This document shows, one piece after another, positions 1 to 8,682 of a DNA stretch of 64,000 nt (its first letter is position 1; each line of letters starts with the position of its first letter). The position numbers and the translations under genes were made by a program. The notes under the pieces are model-generated. The model ran no database searches, had not been told where the DNA came from, and was given only the letters and a program-made list of their open reading frames with translations. Location: contig JAAHII010000001.1 of NCBI GenBank assembly GCA_010671905.1, forward strand, positions 1,674,001 to 1,738,000, given 5' to 3'. Source of the DNA: Leptolyngbya sp. SIOISBB. GTDB taxonomy: Bacteria > Cyanobacteriota > Cyanobacteriia > Phormidesmidales > Phormidesmidaceae.

Positions 1-1
1 G

Positions 2-694
2 TTGACCCTGCTGGAAGCGATGCTGGCAGCGGATGTGAAGCAGTTTGTCTTTTCCTCAACCTGTGCGATTTACGGCCCACCTAAAACGGTGCCGATTCCC
101 GAAGATCATCCCAAAAATCCCATCAGTCCCTATGCCTCTAGCAAGCTGATGGTAGAGGAAATGCTGAAGGATTTCTCCGCCGCCTATGGATTGAGTGCCG
201 TCGTGTTTCGCTACTTCAATGCAGCGGGTGCTGACCCAGAAGGACGACTGGGCGAAGATCATCAGCCAGAAACCCACTTAATTCCTCTAGTGTTGCAAGC
301 CGCTTTGGGTCGCCGCGACAACATTGCCATGTTTGGCACTGACTACGATACCCCTGACGGCACCTGCATCCGTGACTACATTCACGTGGCTGATCTAGCC
401 TCCGCTCACGTCCTCGGAGTGGAATATCTGATGAAAGGGGGCGATACGACCTTTATCAACTTGGGGAATGGCAATGGCTTTTCAGTTCGTGAAGTGATTG
501 AGACCGCACGACAAGTCACGGGCGAAGAGATTGTGGCCGTGGAACGCGATCGCCGCCCCGGTGATCCACCTCGTCTGATCGGCAGCAGCGACCAAGCCCG
601 TAACATTCTTGGCTGGCAACCCCAATATGCTGATTTGGCATCGATTATTGCCCATGCCTGGCAATGGCACCTATACCGACATGGGAAAGTTTAG
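2..694 (+). CDS. galE: UDP-glucose 4-epimerase, 5' end cut by window
   Basis: This is the C-terminal 230 residues of a short-chain dehydrogenase/reductase-type epimerase that interconverts UDP-glucose and UDP-galactose for polysaccharide and glycolipid synthesis. The YASSK string gives the catalytic YxxxK, and FSSTCAIYG supplies the serine/threonine part of the active site. RYFNAAGADPEGRLGE and the C-terminal GSSDQARNILGWQP are typical of GalE. The NAD-binding Rossmann GxxGxxG lies upstream of the window, so the TTG at position 2 is not the true start. A related NDP-sugar epimerase is possible, but the motifs fit GalE best. Confidence 0.88.
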   Translation: MTLLEAMLAADVKQFVFSSTCAIYGPPKTVPIPEDHPKNPISPYASSKLMVEEMLKDFSAAYGLSAVVFRYFNAAGADPEGRLGEDHQPETHLIPLVLQAALGRRDNIAMFGTDYDTPDGTCIRDYIHVADLASAHVLGVEYLMKGGDTTFINLGNGNGFSVREVIETARQVTGEEIVAVERDRRPGDPPRLIGSSDQARNILGWQPQYADLASIIAHAWQWHLYRHGKV

Positions 695-1020
695 GCTGCC
701 GAGTGCAACGTTGGGACTTGTCTCAATCGAGAGCTGAGTGATCCGAAGAGCTCTCATCCAACTATGGTGCGTGGAATCAGCGCTTTCCGCAGTTTCATCA
801 GATCGCTCAGGATGGTTGCAACCGCTTTCTGGCAGGCATTCCACATTCCAACTTCCGCACTCTGCTATAAGTTCGCAGCCAAAAGTGAATCCGAAGGCGA
901 AGCGCTAAAATTGACGCCCCAAGGGGTAGGGAATGTCCCCGAACGAGATTCAACAAAAAACGCCCCGGTTAAGGGGCGTTGGATTTCACGCATGAAACAC
1001 TCAAGGAACAGAGAATGACA
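695..1020. other. Intergenic region between galE and sigma factor gene
   Basis: The two flanking genes converge here. I see no convincing gene. An 84-codon plus-strand frame (764-1018) has no ribosome binding site, no recognisable motif, and runs through the terminator at 959-980. The sigma factor terminator is the only clear element. Confidence 0.5.
954..980 (-). terminator. Rho-independent terminator of sigma factor gene
   Basis: On the minus strand AACGCCCC and GGGGCGTT form an 8-bp stem around a 6-base loop, followed at once by a run of T (AAAAAA on the plus strand at 955-960). It lies about 40 bases past the sigma factor stop codon. Confidence 0.8.
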
Positions 1021-2005
1021 CTAGCTGGCGAGGTAGCCTCGCACGTTGCTCTTCCGGCGACGCAGATGCTTAAGCGCTTGTTGCTCAAGCTGACGGACTC
1101 GTTCGCGGCTGATATTCAACCGATTGCCGACCTTAGCAAGAGATAACTCGTTGCCGTCGTTAAGGCCATACCGCAAGGTAATCACTTCTTGCTGTTGAGG
1201 CGTCAACTCAGCCAGCAGAGTACGAATATCCTGTTTCAGAGACTCGCGCACGGTGTAGTCTTCGGGTGAAGCTTTTTCGTCTTCGAGCAGCTCTTGCAAC
1301 TCGGTGTCCTGGTTATCACCAATGCGGACATCTAGCGAAATCGGCTGACGAGAAATGGTCAGATACTCTCGCACCTGAGCGACGTCCAGCTCTAAAGCTT
1401 CGGCAATTTCCGCTACGGTAGCGCTACGCCCCAGCTTTTGCGATAGCTCACGCTGCACGCGCTTGATTTTGTTGAGCTTTTCGGTGATGTGGATCGGCAA
1501 ACGAATCGTCCGAGCCTGCTGGGCGATCGCTCGCGTAATCGCCTGACGAATCCACCAGTAAGCATAGGTGGAGAACTTATAACCCTTGGTGGGGTCAAAC
1601 TTCTCGACACCGCGCTCCAGCCCCAAAAGTCCCTTCCTGAATCAAGTCAAGGAACTCCAGGTTGCGCTTCTGATACTTTTTAGCGATCGCCACTACCAAG
1701 CGGAGATTCGCCTCAATCATCTTGCGCTTGGCCCGCTCACCATGGCGCAGCAGTTGCTTCAATTCGTCGAGTGACAGGTTAGCGGCTTCAGCCCAGGCTT
1801 GGTAGCTAATTTCGTGCTCCTGCTCTGACTGCAAATTCTCACGAATCTCCAGCAGCTCCATCATGCTCTGAACCTGCTTGCCCAGAACAATTTCTTCTTC
1901 ATGAGTCAGCAGCGGCACCCGACCTATCTCATGTAGATAGGTGCGCACAGCGTCGGCGGAGAAAGGTACTTTAGTTTTCGATTTACGGGCATTCACTTTG
2001 GGCAT
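1021..2005 (-). CDS. Group 2 RpoD-like sigma factor, frame broken
   Basis: A sigma-70 family factor that directs RNA polymerase to promoters. It shows region 1.2 ([17 protein letters not shown]), region 2 ([25 protein letters not shown], then [21 protein letters not shown]), region 3, and a region 4 helix-turn-helix ([21 protein letters not shown]). The corrected length of 327 residues lacks the longer N-terminal part of a primary factor, suggesting group 2 (SigB/SigD type). The ATG at 2005 is chosen because GGAGG sits six bases before it; the frame is open to 2119 but without support. The frame breaks in the A4 run at 1625-1628: removing one base turns [12 protein letters not shown] into the universal [15 protein letters not shown]. 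Likely a sequencing error, otherwise a pseudogene. Confidence 0.88.
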
Positions 2006-2797
2006 GATTCGCCTCCACTGAAGATGCTGAAGTGGCCTTCCACAAGGGGGAAAAGCCATTTGACCGCTTATGCAGTCATGAACTCGGTACTGTCTATCTA
2101 AGCTGAAGCGCCAGAACAATTTTCAAGAAGGAGCTGTTATCACCCTGAAACAAGATTCACAGAAAGCCTGAGATATCTCGCCTGCGATCGACTCGCTTTA
2201 CACAAAACTCCAAACCGGAAAAGACGCAATACAAATCAGAAAAGACGAAATACGGAACCGTTATGAGTTTGGATCTCTATCTTAAAACAACTTATTCGTT
2301 GCGTAAAGTACTACAAGTGTAGTTTTTAAATCGGGCTTACAGTGTCCTGTACGAACAGTGTTCCCATTCAAAAATCCGGGATGTCTTATGTACACATGGT
2401 TTCATCATTGCCGATAACACCTCTTGGGACTGGGGGAGAACCACCCTGGAAAACCGTACAAATGTTTTAAGTCTTCGAAACTATACAGTTTAGTTTAGTT
2501 GAGGCCTGTATCCAGGGCATCATTGTTTCTAATCTTGTAATCACTCTATGAACTGGCTGTGATATCCCAGTGAAATTCAGATGACGATTTGCTGAGAATT
2601 GCTCTGAAACAGCCAAAGCCTTGCCGGAAGAGGGTTTGGCTGAGAAACTTTTTTTTCGATGAAGGTAAACAGGGGAGCTCTCGTTTCGCATCTATGAAAC
2701 CCATTCAGCGTATCGCTGGAAAAAAACGGCCTTTTCCCGCACGCTAGTGAGACACAAAATGACCACGGATTTACAAGGTTTTGTAAGGAGATTTCCT
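2006..2797. other. Long divergent intergenic region, ilvC leader
   Basis: 792 bases separate the divergent sigma factor and ilvC starts. The minus-strand 74-codon frame at 2467-2691 shows no family features and I do not call it. The ilvC-proximal 350 bases hold a hairpin plus T-run (2611-2656), consistent with a long transcribed leader or a small RNA. Confidence 0.4.
2611..2656 (+). terminator. Possible attenuator or small-RNA terminator before ilvC
   Basis: AGCCAAAGCC (2611-2620) pairs with GGGTTTGGCT (2632-2641) with one internal mismatch, and TTTTTTTT follows at 2649-2656. It reads toward ilvC, 140 bases before its start codon, so it could end a leader RNA or act as an attenuator. I did not find a branched-chain-rich leader peptide. 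Confidence 0.4.
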
Positions 2798-3793
2798 ATG
2801 GCTCGCATGTATTACGACAGCGATGCAAATCTCGATCTGCTGAATGGCAAAACCGTCGCCATTATTGGTTACGGTTCTCAAGGTCATGCTCATGCGCTCA
2901 ATCTCAAAGATAGCGGTGTGAACGTGATTGTCGGCCTGTATGAAGGCAGTCGCTCAACCGCGAAAGCCGAAGCCGAGGGCCTAACCGTCAAGCCGGTTGC
3001 GGATGCGGCTAAGCTAGCAGACTGGATTATGATTTTGCTGCCGGATGAAGTGCAAAAGCGAGTCTATGCCGACGATATCGCGCCTAACTTAGAGGCAGGC
3101 AATGTCCTTTCTTTTGCCCACGGTTTTAACATCAACTTTGGCCAAATCGTCCCCCCTGCCGAAGTTGATGTGGTGATGGTGGCTCCCAAGGGGCCAGGCC
3201 ACTTAGTGCGCCGCACCTATGCCGAAGGGCAAGGAGTTCCTTGTCTATTTGCTGTACAGCAAGACGCCTCGGGTAAAGCTCGAGACTTAGCAATGGCCTA
3301 CGCTAAAGGTATTGGTGGCACCCGTGGTGGTATTTTGGAAACCACCTTTCGCGAAGAGACCGAGACCGATCTGTTCGGCGAACAAGTGGTTCTCTGTGGC
3401 GGCCTGAGCGAACTGATCAAGTCAGGCTTTGAAACCTTGGTGAATGCTGGCTATCAGCCCGAATTGGCTTACTTTGAGTGCTTACATGAAGTGAAGCTGA
3501 TTGTAGATCTAGTGGTCGAAGGTGGCTTGGCCACAATGCGCGACAGTATTTCTAATACAGCTGAATACGGTGACTATACTCGCGGCCCTCGCATCATTAC
3601 TGACGAAACGCGGGCCGAAATGAAAAAAATTCTCAAAGAGATTCAGACGGGGCAGTTTGCCCGTGAGTTTGTTCTGGAAAATCAGTCTGGCAATGCCGGT
3701 TTCACAGCTATGCGTCGCCGCGAAGCCGAGCATCCCATCGAAGAAGTCGGTAAGGATCTCCGCGCCATGTTCAGCTGGCTGAAGAAGGTCTAA
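2798..3793 (+). CDS. ilvC: Ketol-acid reductoisomerase (NADP+)
   Basis: Second common enzyme of valine, leucine and isoleucine synthesis: it isomerises and reduces acetolactate or acetohydroxybutyrate using NADPH and Mg2+. The N-terminal Rossmann motif is [21 protein letters not shown]. The knotted C-terminal domain has the metal-binding [11 protein letters not shown] and the [12 protein letters not shown] helix. The 331-residue length is that of class I enzymes. The ATG at 2798 follows AAGGAG by seven bases, and the protein begins [12 protein letters not shown] as in cyanobacterial homologues; an upstream ATG at 2747 would add a non-homologous tail. Monocistronic, closed by the terminator at 3826. 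Confidence 0.97.
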   Translation: MARMYYDSDANLDLLNGKTVAIIGYGSQGHAHALNLKDSGVNVIVGLYEGSRSTAKAEAEGLTVKPVADAAKLADWIMILLPDEVQKRVYADDIAPNLEAGNVLSFAHGFNINFGQIVPPAEVDVVMVAPKGPGHLVRRTYAEGQGVPCLFAVQQDASGKARDLAMAYAKGIGGTRGGILETTFREETETDLFGEQVVLCGGLSELIKSGFETLVNAGYQPELAYFECLHEVKLIVDLVVEGGLATMRDSISNTAEYGDYTRGPRIITDETRAEMKKILKEIQTGQFAREFVLENQSGNAGFTAMRRREAEHPIEEVGKDLRAMFSWLKKV

Positions 3794-3825
3794 TCTCACA
3801 TTTCGATCAACCCTCTTGGAGATTG

Positions 3826-3859
3826 GGAGAGAAGCGACATAAGTTTCTCTCCTTTTTTT
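3826..3859 (+). terminator. Rho-independent terminator of ilvC
   Basis: GGAGAGAA (3826-3833) pairs perfectly with TTCTCTCC (3845-3852), followed by seven T. It sits 33 bases past the ilvC stop. Confidence 0.85.
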
Positions 3860-3888
3860 GAGACAAAGAGCTGAAAAACTTGCGGACA

Positions 3889-4001
3889 GGGTTATAGCAG
3901 AATTCGGAATGCATAGTTCGGAGTTCGGAATTAAAAAGCTTACTAGAAAAAGCTTTCAGCGTTTTGAACTGTTCAGATCTAACTGCGACTTGCTATAACC
4001 C
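3889..4001. repeat. MITE-like element with 11-bp terminal inverted repeats
   Basis: GGGTTATAGCA at 3889-3899 is the exact reverse complement of TGCTATAACCC at 3991-4001. The interior contains three TTCGGA hexamers and no reading frame. The architecture resembles a miniature inverted-repeat element; no second copy is seen in this window. Confidence 0.45.
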
Positions 4002-4031
4002 CGCCAAAGACTTGATGCATACAGCAATGCT

Positions 4032-4092
4032 CTAAGGGCTGTCATCATGAAGTGGTCAGATCCTTGCCTCGACAGGGTGACAGCCCCTAGCC
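4032..4092. repeat. Dispersed 61-bp repeat, copy C (diverged)
   Basis: Begins CTAAGGGCTGTCATCAT and ends CAGCCCCTAGCC. It aligns without gaps over 61 positions to copies at 16328-16388 (same strand) and 49671-49731 (opposite strand). The ends are imperfect inverted repeats of each other. The flanking 34-bp extension shared by the other two copies is barely recognisable here. Noncoding, between ilvC and the perR-like gene. Confidence 0.65.
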
Positions 4093-4259
4093 TATGTACG
4101 AGATGCGAGCGCGACAAGGCTCATTCCTCAAGGTTTCCAGGATTCATTGATGATGCGCCTTAGTAAACCCAGCACAACCTGAATTAAGGGGTAAGCGACC
4201 AATTTCATGACTCTCTAGCACTTACCGTCCATGCCGCTTGTGTTGTACCTTGCGAAAAA

Positions 4260-4679
4260 TTATGTCTGGCAGCCTTTACACGTGCCATGGACGGTAACTT
4301 CATAGCCGTTCACTTGCCAATCTGAATTGAGGTGAGTGACGTCAATAGGCTGCAAGGTTTGCCAGGGAATGTCGGCGATCGCCCCACAACTCTGACACCG
4401 AAAATGATGGTGTGGCTCAACATTGGCATCGTAACGACAGCCCCCCTCATCTAGTAAGACTTCGCGGATTAGGCCCACCTCTTGCAAGGCCTGCAAACAG
4501 TTGTAAATCGTGGCCTGAGAAGACACTGGTGCATCTTGGTTCAGGTCATTCAAGATTTGCTCTGCCGTCGGATGATCGGTGCGCCCCAGTAAATTGGCAT
4601 ATACCGCAAATCGTTGGGGTGTGACCCGCAACCGTTTATCTTTGAGGGTCTGGACGATTTCCTCTGTTTGTCTCGACAT
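4260..4679 (-). CDS. perR: Fur-family repressor, PerR-like
   Basis: A 139-residue metal-dependent winged-helix regulator. The N-terminal part (RLRVTPQRFAVYANLL, HPTAEQI, SQATIYNCLQALQEVGLI) is the Fur DNA-binding domain. The C-terminal part has the HHHFRC metal ligands and two CxxC pairs (CQSC, CKGC) of the structural zinc site. The ATG at 4679 is preferred because AAGG lies before it; the upstream in-frame start adds eight residues without support. It is divergent from a peroxiredoxin gene, and that pairing argues for a peroxide-sensing PerR rather than the iron regulator Fur or zinc regulator Zur. The subfamily is an inference. Confidence 0.85.
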   Translation of the reverse strand: MSRQTEEIVQTLKDKRLRVTPQRFAVYANLLGRTDHPTAEQILNDLNQDAPVSSQATIYNCLQALQEVGLIREVLLDEGGCRYDANVEPHHHFRCQSCGAIADIPWQTLQPIDVTHLNSDWQVNGYEVTVHGTCKGCQT

Positions 4680-4730
4680 GGTTACCTTTCCGCTACGAAG
4701 CACTACTGGAACACAACACGCTATAAAGTG

Positions 4731-4844
4731 AGTAGCACCTACTTTATTAATAGCATTATCTTTTCTTAATCAGCTTCAGTTGAGATTCTTTTTATATTTT
4801 AAGTCATACAAATCGTTGATAAAATCCTAACTAAGAACTATTCT
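4731..4844. promoter_or_regulatory. Candidate PerR operators between perR and peroxiredoxin
   Basis: The AT-rich divergent intergenic region contains three short palindromes: GTAGCACCTAC (4732-4742), TAATAGCATTA (4748-4758) and AGAACTATTCT (4834-4844). PerR/Fur boxes are AT-rich inverted repeats, so these are reasonable candidates, but none is an exact match to a 7-1-7 box. Confidence 0.3.
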
Positions 4845-4965
4845 AATTAGAGCAGGGCGAGATTATCCTCGTCTGAGTTGATGGGCTGCTGCCACAAGCT
4901 TGGTCGGCTTGATCATGAGTGGGTAGCCCTTAATTAATTTAGCGTTCACTGTTAGGAGGTCTGTA

Positions 4966-5538
4966 ATGGCTGTAATCGAGAAGGTTCCTCACGTCGTATT
5001 TAAGACTCGCGTCCGCGACGAGTCGGTTGAGGGGCCTAACCCCTACCGTTGGCAAGACACCACGACTGAGGACATCTTTGCGGGTAAAAAGGTTGCTATT
5101 TTCTCTTTACCCGGTGCTTTTACTCCCACTTGCTCATCCAACCACTTGCCTCGTTATGAAGAGCTGTTCGATGAGTTCAAGGCCCTCGGCGTTGATGAAA
5201 TTTACTGCATCTCCGTCAACGACGCTTTCGTCATGTTCCAGTGGGGCAAGCAGCAGGGCGCTCAGAATGTGAAGCTGTTGCCCGATGGCAATGGCGAATT
5301 CACTCGCAAGATGGGCATGTTGGTTGAAAAGACCAACCTGGGCTTTGGCATGCGTTCTTGGCGCTATTCCATGGTGGTCAATGACATGACCGTTGAGAAG
5401 ATGTTCATCGAACCCGATTTCGGTGACAACTGCCCCACTGACCCCTTTGAGGTCTCTGATGCAGACACGATGTTGGCTTACCTCAAAGGCGAAAGTGCGC
5501 CTGGCGTATCTGCGCCTCGCAAGGAGTTCGTTGGCTAA
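4966..5538 (+). CDS. Type II peroxiredoxin (Prx5/PrxII family)
   Basis: A 190-residue thiol peroxidase that reduces hydrogen peroxide and alkyl hydroperoxides using glutaredoxin or thioredoxin. The signature PGAFTPTCS gives the peroxidatic cysteine at residue 56; the length and the [20 protein letters not shown] strand fit the Prx5-type redoxin family. AGGAGG lies seven bases before the ATG. It stands divergent from the PerR-like gene and is followed by a strong terminator, so it is probably a single-gene PerR target. Confidence 0.93.
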   Translation: MAVIEKVPHVVFKTRVRDESVEGPNPYRWQDTTTEDIFAGKKVAIFSLPGAFTPTCSSNHLPRYEELFDEFKALGVDEIYCISVNDAFVMFQWGKQQGAQNVKLLPDGNGEFTRKMGMLVEKTNLGFGMRSWRYSMVVNDMTVEKMFIEPDFGDNCPTDPFEVSDADTMLAYLKGESAPGVSAPRKEFVG

Positions 5539-5573
5539 TTTTTGAGCGGTTTTCAGCGTCTCGGCGCGGAAGC

Positions 5574-5608
5574 GACTGGCTGTCTTTTAGGACAGTCAGT
5601 CGTTTTTT
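5574..5608 (+). terminator. Terminator of peroxiredoxin gene
   Basis: GACTGGCTGTC and GACAGTCAGTC form an 11-bp stem with one G-T pair around a six-base loop, followed by a T-run. Confidence 0.85.
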
Positions 5609-5700
5609 ATGCACAACATCGAAGCAGCTGGTGGCGATCGCTGGTCGTAAATCGCCGCAGCGATTGAGAAGTCCCCGAATCCGTCACACCTGCTACCGTA

Positions 5701-7059
5701 ATGGGCGACTTCACACTAGATGATGTAGCTGCTCGAAGTTGTGTCCCCGCTAAAAATGCTATGGTTCAGGCGCTTTCAGAAATTGCCCAGGCAAAAGGCA
5801 TTCACTACTTCCTAATTTCTTTTACCGACCTCTTTGGCGTGCAGCGCTCGAAGTTAGTGCCCGCTCAGAGCATCGATACGATGGCCGTCAATGGGGCTGG
5901 TTTTGCCGGTTTTGCAGCATGGCTAGACATGACTCCGGCAGACCCGGATATCTTGGCGATTCCTGACCCGAATAGTTTGTTCCAACTGCCGTGGCAGCCG
6001 GACGTGGCATGGATGCCGGCCGATCTCTATGGGGTCGATGGACAGCCGATCGCTCAAACTCCTCGTTTAGTGCTGAAACGCTTGCTAGCCCAAGCTGAAG
6101 CGGAGGGTTATCAGGTCTGTACGGGAGTCGAGTGTGAGTACTTTTTACTGAATGAGGACGGCAGTGATATTTCTGACAGCCGCGATCGCCAGTCCAAGCC
6201 TTGCTATGACCAACAAGCTCTCATGCGCCGCTATGACCTTATTCGAGAAATTTGCGACGGCATGTTGACGCTAGGTTGGGGACCTTATCAAAATGATCAC
6301 GAAGACGCCAATGGCCAGTTTGAGATGAATTGGACCTTTGACGAAGCGCTCATTACGGCGGACCGACAAGCATTCTTCCAATTTATGGTGAAGAGTATTG
6401 CCGAAAAACATGGATGGCAAGCAACCTTTAAGCCCAAGCCGTTTCCCCATCTGACGGGTAATGGCTGCCATGTGCATCTATCCGTGTGGGATCGAAATCG
6501 CACCACCAACCTCTTCCTCGATCCAGAAGGTGAGTTGGGCCTTTCTCCTTTGGCTTACCAGTTTATTGGTGGGGTGCTGCATTCGGGGGAAGCGCTATGC
6601 GCCTTTGCCAACCCCACAGTGAATTCGTATCGCCGGATTAATGCACCAGTGACGGCTTCAGGCGCAACGTGGTCACCCAATAGCCTTAGTTACAGCGGCA
6701 ACAACCGCACTCATACGATTCGCATTCCCGAGGCGGGACGATTTGAGCTACGACTCGCAGATGGCTCTGCAAATCCTTATTTATTGCCTGCCGCCCTGAT
6801 TGCCGCAGGGCTCGATGGCATGGCTAAGAAGCGCGATCCAGGGGCACGTCACGATAACAACACTTACACTGACCCGTTGCCACCGGATGCCGCGAAAATG
6901 CTACCCAAAAGTCTGCTCGATGCCCTGGTGCATTTAGAAAACAATGTGGTTTTACCCCAGAGCATGGGCAAGGAATTTACGACGTCCTACCTCAAACTGA
7001 AGCATCAGGCACTGCAAGAATACATGAGTCATATGGCACCCGGTAAAGCGATCGATTAG
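5701..7059 (+). CDS. Type III glutamate-ammonia ligase-like glutamine synthetase
   Basis: A 452-residue member of the glutamine synthetase superfamily that ligates glutamate with ammonia or an amine using ATP. Visible landmarks are FTDLFGVQRSKLVP, the metal-binding GVECEYFLL, NGCHVHLSVW, the ATP-site NPTVNSYRRINAP, and the late RIPEAGRFELRLADGSANPYL. The stretch GAGFAGFAAWLDMTPADPD is typical of the GlnT/GmaS-like branch, not of cyanobacterial GlnA (GSI) or the large GSIII GlnN. The substrate may be ammonia, methylamine or a polyamine. No good ribosome binding site precedes the ATG at 5701; ATG 5761 is an alternative. No GlnB-type neighbour is present. Confidence 0.85.
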   Translation: MGDFTLDDVAARSCVPAKNAMVQALSEIAQAKGIHYFLISFTDLFGVQRSKLVPAQSIDTMAVNGAGFAGFAAWLDMTPADPDILAIPDPNSLFQLPWQPDVAWMPADLYGVDGQPIAQTPRLVLKRLLAQAEAEGYQVCTGVECEYFLLNEDGSDISDSRDRQSKPCYDQQALMRRYDLIREICDGMLTLGWGPYQNDHEDANGQFEMNWTFDEALITADRQAFFQFMVKSIAEKHGWQATFKPKPFPHLTGNGCHVHLSVWDRNRTTNLFLDPEGELGLSPLAYQFIGGVLHSGEALCAFANPTVNSYRRINAPVTASGATWSPNSLSYSGNNRTHTIRIPEAGRFELRLADGSANPYLLPAALIAAGLDGMAKKRDPGARHDNNTYTDPLPPDAAKMLPKSLLDALVHLENNVVLPQSMGKEFTTSYLKLKHQALQEYMSHMAPGKAID

Positions 7060-7145
7060 TCGGAGGTCGCTATCTTTAGGATGTAATGCCATTGCTGTGT
7101 TCAGAGAAGATCTGGGTAAGGTGTAGCTAGTAACCTTTCTCAAAC

Positions 7146-7559
7146 ATGCTGCAAATCACTAACCGTACCGCTATTCCCGATCATGAAATTGAGTTCAGCG
7201 CGGTGCGATCGTCGGGTGCCGGTGGACAAAATGTGAATAAAGTCGCCTCGGCAATTCATTTGCGATTTGATATCAACGCCTCGTCCTTGCCGACCGTTCA
7301 TAAGGAACGATTGCTGCAACTCAGAGACCATCGCATTACCAAAGACGGCATTGTGGTGATCAAAGCGCAGGAGCACCGTACCCAAGAGCAAAATAAAGAA
7401 GCCGCGTTGAAACGGCTCAAACAGCTACTTCAAAGTGTTACTTATACACCGAAGAAACGAAAACCGACGAAGCCCTCAAAGAGCAGCGATCGCAAGCGCA
7501 TCGAGCGCAAGAAAAAGCGGGGTCAAAAGAAAGCTTTGCGCGGCAATGTTCGTCTGTAG
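7146..7559 (+). CDS. arfB: Alternative ribosome-rescue peptidyl-tRNA hydrolase, ArfB-like
   Basis: A 137-residue release-factor-like protein. Residues 24-33 (GAGGQNVNKV) carry the GGQ motif at 26-28 that hydrolyses peptidyl-tRNA. The last 40 residues are very rich in Lys and Arg (KKRKPTKPSKSSDRKR, ERKKKRGQKK), matching the basic tail that enters the empty mRNA channel of stalled ribosomes. It lacks the codon-recognition domains of RF1/RF2. It starts 86 bases after the glutamine synthetase gene. Confidence 0.9.
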   Translation: MLQITNRTAIPDHEIEFSAVRSSGAGGQNVNKVASAIHLRFDINASSLPTVHKERLLQLRDHRITKDGIVVIKAQEHRTQEQNKEAALKRLKQLLQSVTYTPKKRKPTKPSKSSDRKRIERKKKRGQKKALRGNVRL

Positions 7560-7719
7560 GAACAGTTTTGAGAGCGACAAATTTGAGCGGCGTTTTCAGG
7601 GCTTGGCATTACTGATTCACACTGACCTGTTGCCTTTTATTGATTAAAAACTTGGGCGCTGCATAATCAAGGGATGTCTTTGTGAGTACGTCCCATGGAA
7701 TGTCCTAACTGTCAATAAG

Positions 7720-8664
7720 TTACCAAAACAGGTGATTGAGCCAATTTTTTAGGGGTTTGGCACCCTGAGGCTCCCGATAATCACTGTTCAGTAGTTGGGA
7801 CAGAACAGTTTTAACTTGGTTCAACGCTTGATCGATATCGGCACGCTTAGGGCGAGTTTGCTGGGTAAACGTTAGCGGCGGGCCAAAGCGGAGAGTCAGC
7901 TGCTTGCGAAGAAATAAGGTTTGGGTGCCGGAGATCGCGACGGGGACAATTGGCACGCCAGAGCGTATGGCATAGAGCACGGTGCCCCGTTTAAGCGGTA
8001 AATGGAGTTGTCCTTCTTGCTCCCCTAATCGCCCTTCAGGAAACAGCATGATGCCGTCTCCTCGCTGCAAGATGGCTTGAACGGCCTGGTCAATCTGGCG
8101 CATTTGTTTGATCGAACTGCCGTTGGGCACATCGGTTTTGATCGCGGCGGCGAGATCTTGCAGGTCAGGGCGATCGCCCTCGGCCTGCTGCATCACCGCA
8201 ACTTCCTCTTTCCACCAGCGTTCGAGGGGAATCACCCCGCCCGCTTGGCCGACAATCCACCGCTTCCAGCGCTTGTTGTAGAGGGTTCGAGCATCCCCAA
8301 GAATGTAGTAATAGGGATGGGCCGGTACCGACGCCAAAATCAAAAACGGATCGAGGTGACTCAGGTGGTTCGCCACCAAGACCACAGGTCCTTGAGGAAT
8401 ATTGTCTGGAAGCTCAACCTGCACCCGAAATAGAAAGCGGATAAACCGCCGGAGCAACCAGCGTCGAAAACGACCACTGACTCGGAGATCGGCCTCGCCT
8501 TGAGCCACGACAGCAATATTGGCCAGTGCCGTTTGAGTATGACGCTGCACCTGCGGATGACGGGCAGCTGCCAAACCTTCCTGCACTCGCTGAATCACCG
8601 GAGGGGTGAGCTGAACAGTGGCTTGAGCGGATGAAGTCGACTCTGCCTTGGACGGCCCTTGCAT
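7720..8664 (-). CDS. 1-acyl-glycerol-3-phosphate acyltransferase (PlsC-like)
   Basis: A 314-residue membrane-associated acyltransferase for phosphatidic acid synthesis. The catalytic NHxxxxD motif is NHLSHLD at residues 99-105, and the substrate-binding FPEGRLG lies near residue 215. The N-terminal 60 residues are an extra segment without a clear domain. The insert between the two motifs (about residues 140-195) is longer than in minimal PlsC proteins. It follows hemC by 18 bases on the same strand and is probably cotranscribed. The exact acyl acceptor cannot be read from sequence. Confidence 0.85.
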   Translation of the reverse strand: MQGPSKAESTSSAQATVQLTPPVIQRVQEGLAAARHPQVQRHTQTALANIAVVAQGEADLRVSGRFRRWLLRRFIRFLFRVQVELPDNIPQGPVVLVANHLSHLDPFLILASVPAHPYYYILGDARTLYNKRWKRWIVGQAGGVIPLERWWKEEVAVMQQAEGDRPDLQDLAAAIKTDVPNGSSIKQMRQIDQAVQAILQRGDGIMLFPEGRLGEQEGQLHLPLKRGTVLYAIRSGVPIVPVAISGTQTLFLRKQLTLRFGPPLTFTQQTRPKRADIDQALNQVKTVLSQLLNSDYREPQGAKPLKNWLNHLFW

Positions 8665-8682
8665 GCTAAACAGTCCGACGAT

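Noticed and set aside
764-1018. 84-codon plus-strand frame after galE
   Set aside because: No ribosome binding site, low-complexity codon pattern unlike neighbours, and it runs through the sigma factor terminator.
2467-2691. 74-codon minus-strand frame in the ilvC leader
   Set aside because: Antisense to the leader hairpin, no start signal, no domain.
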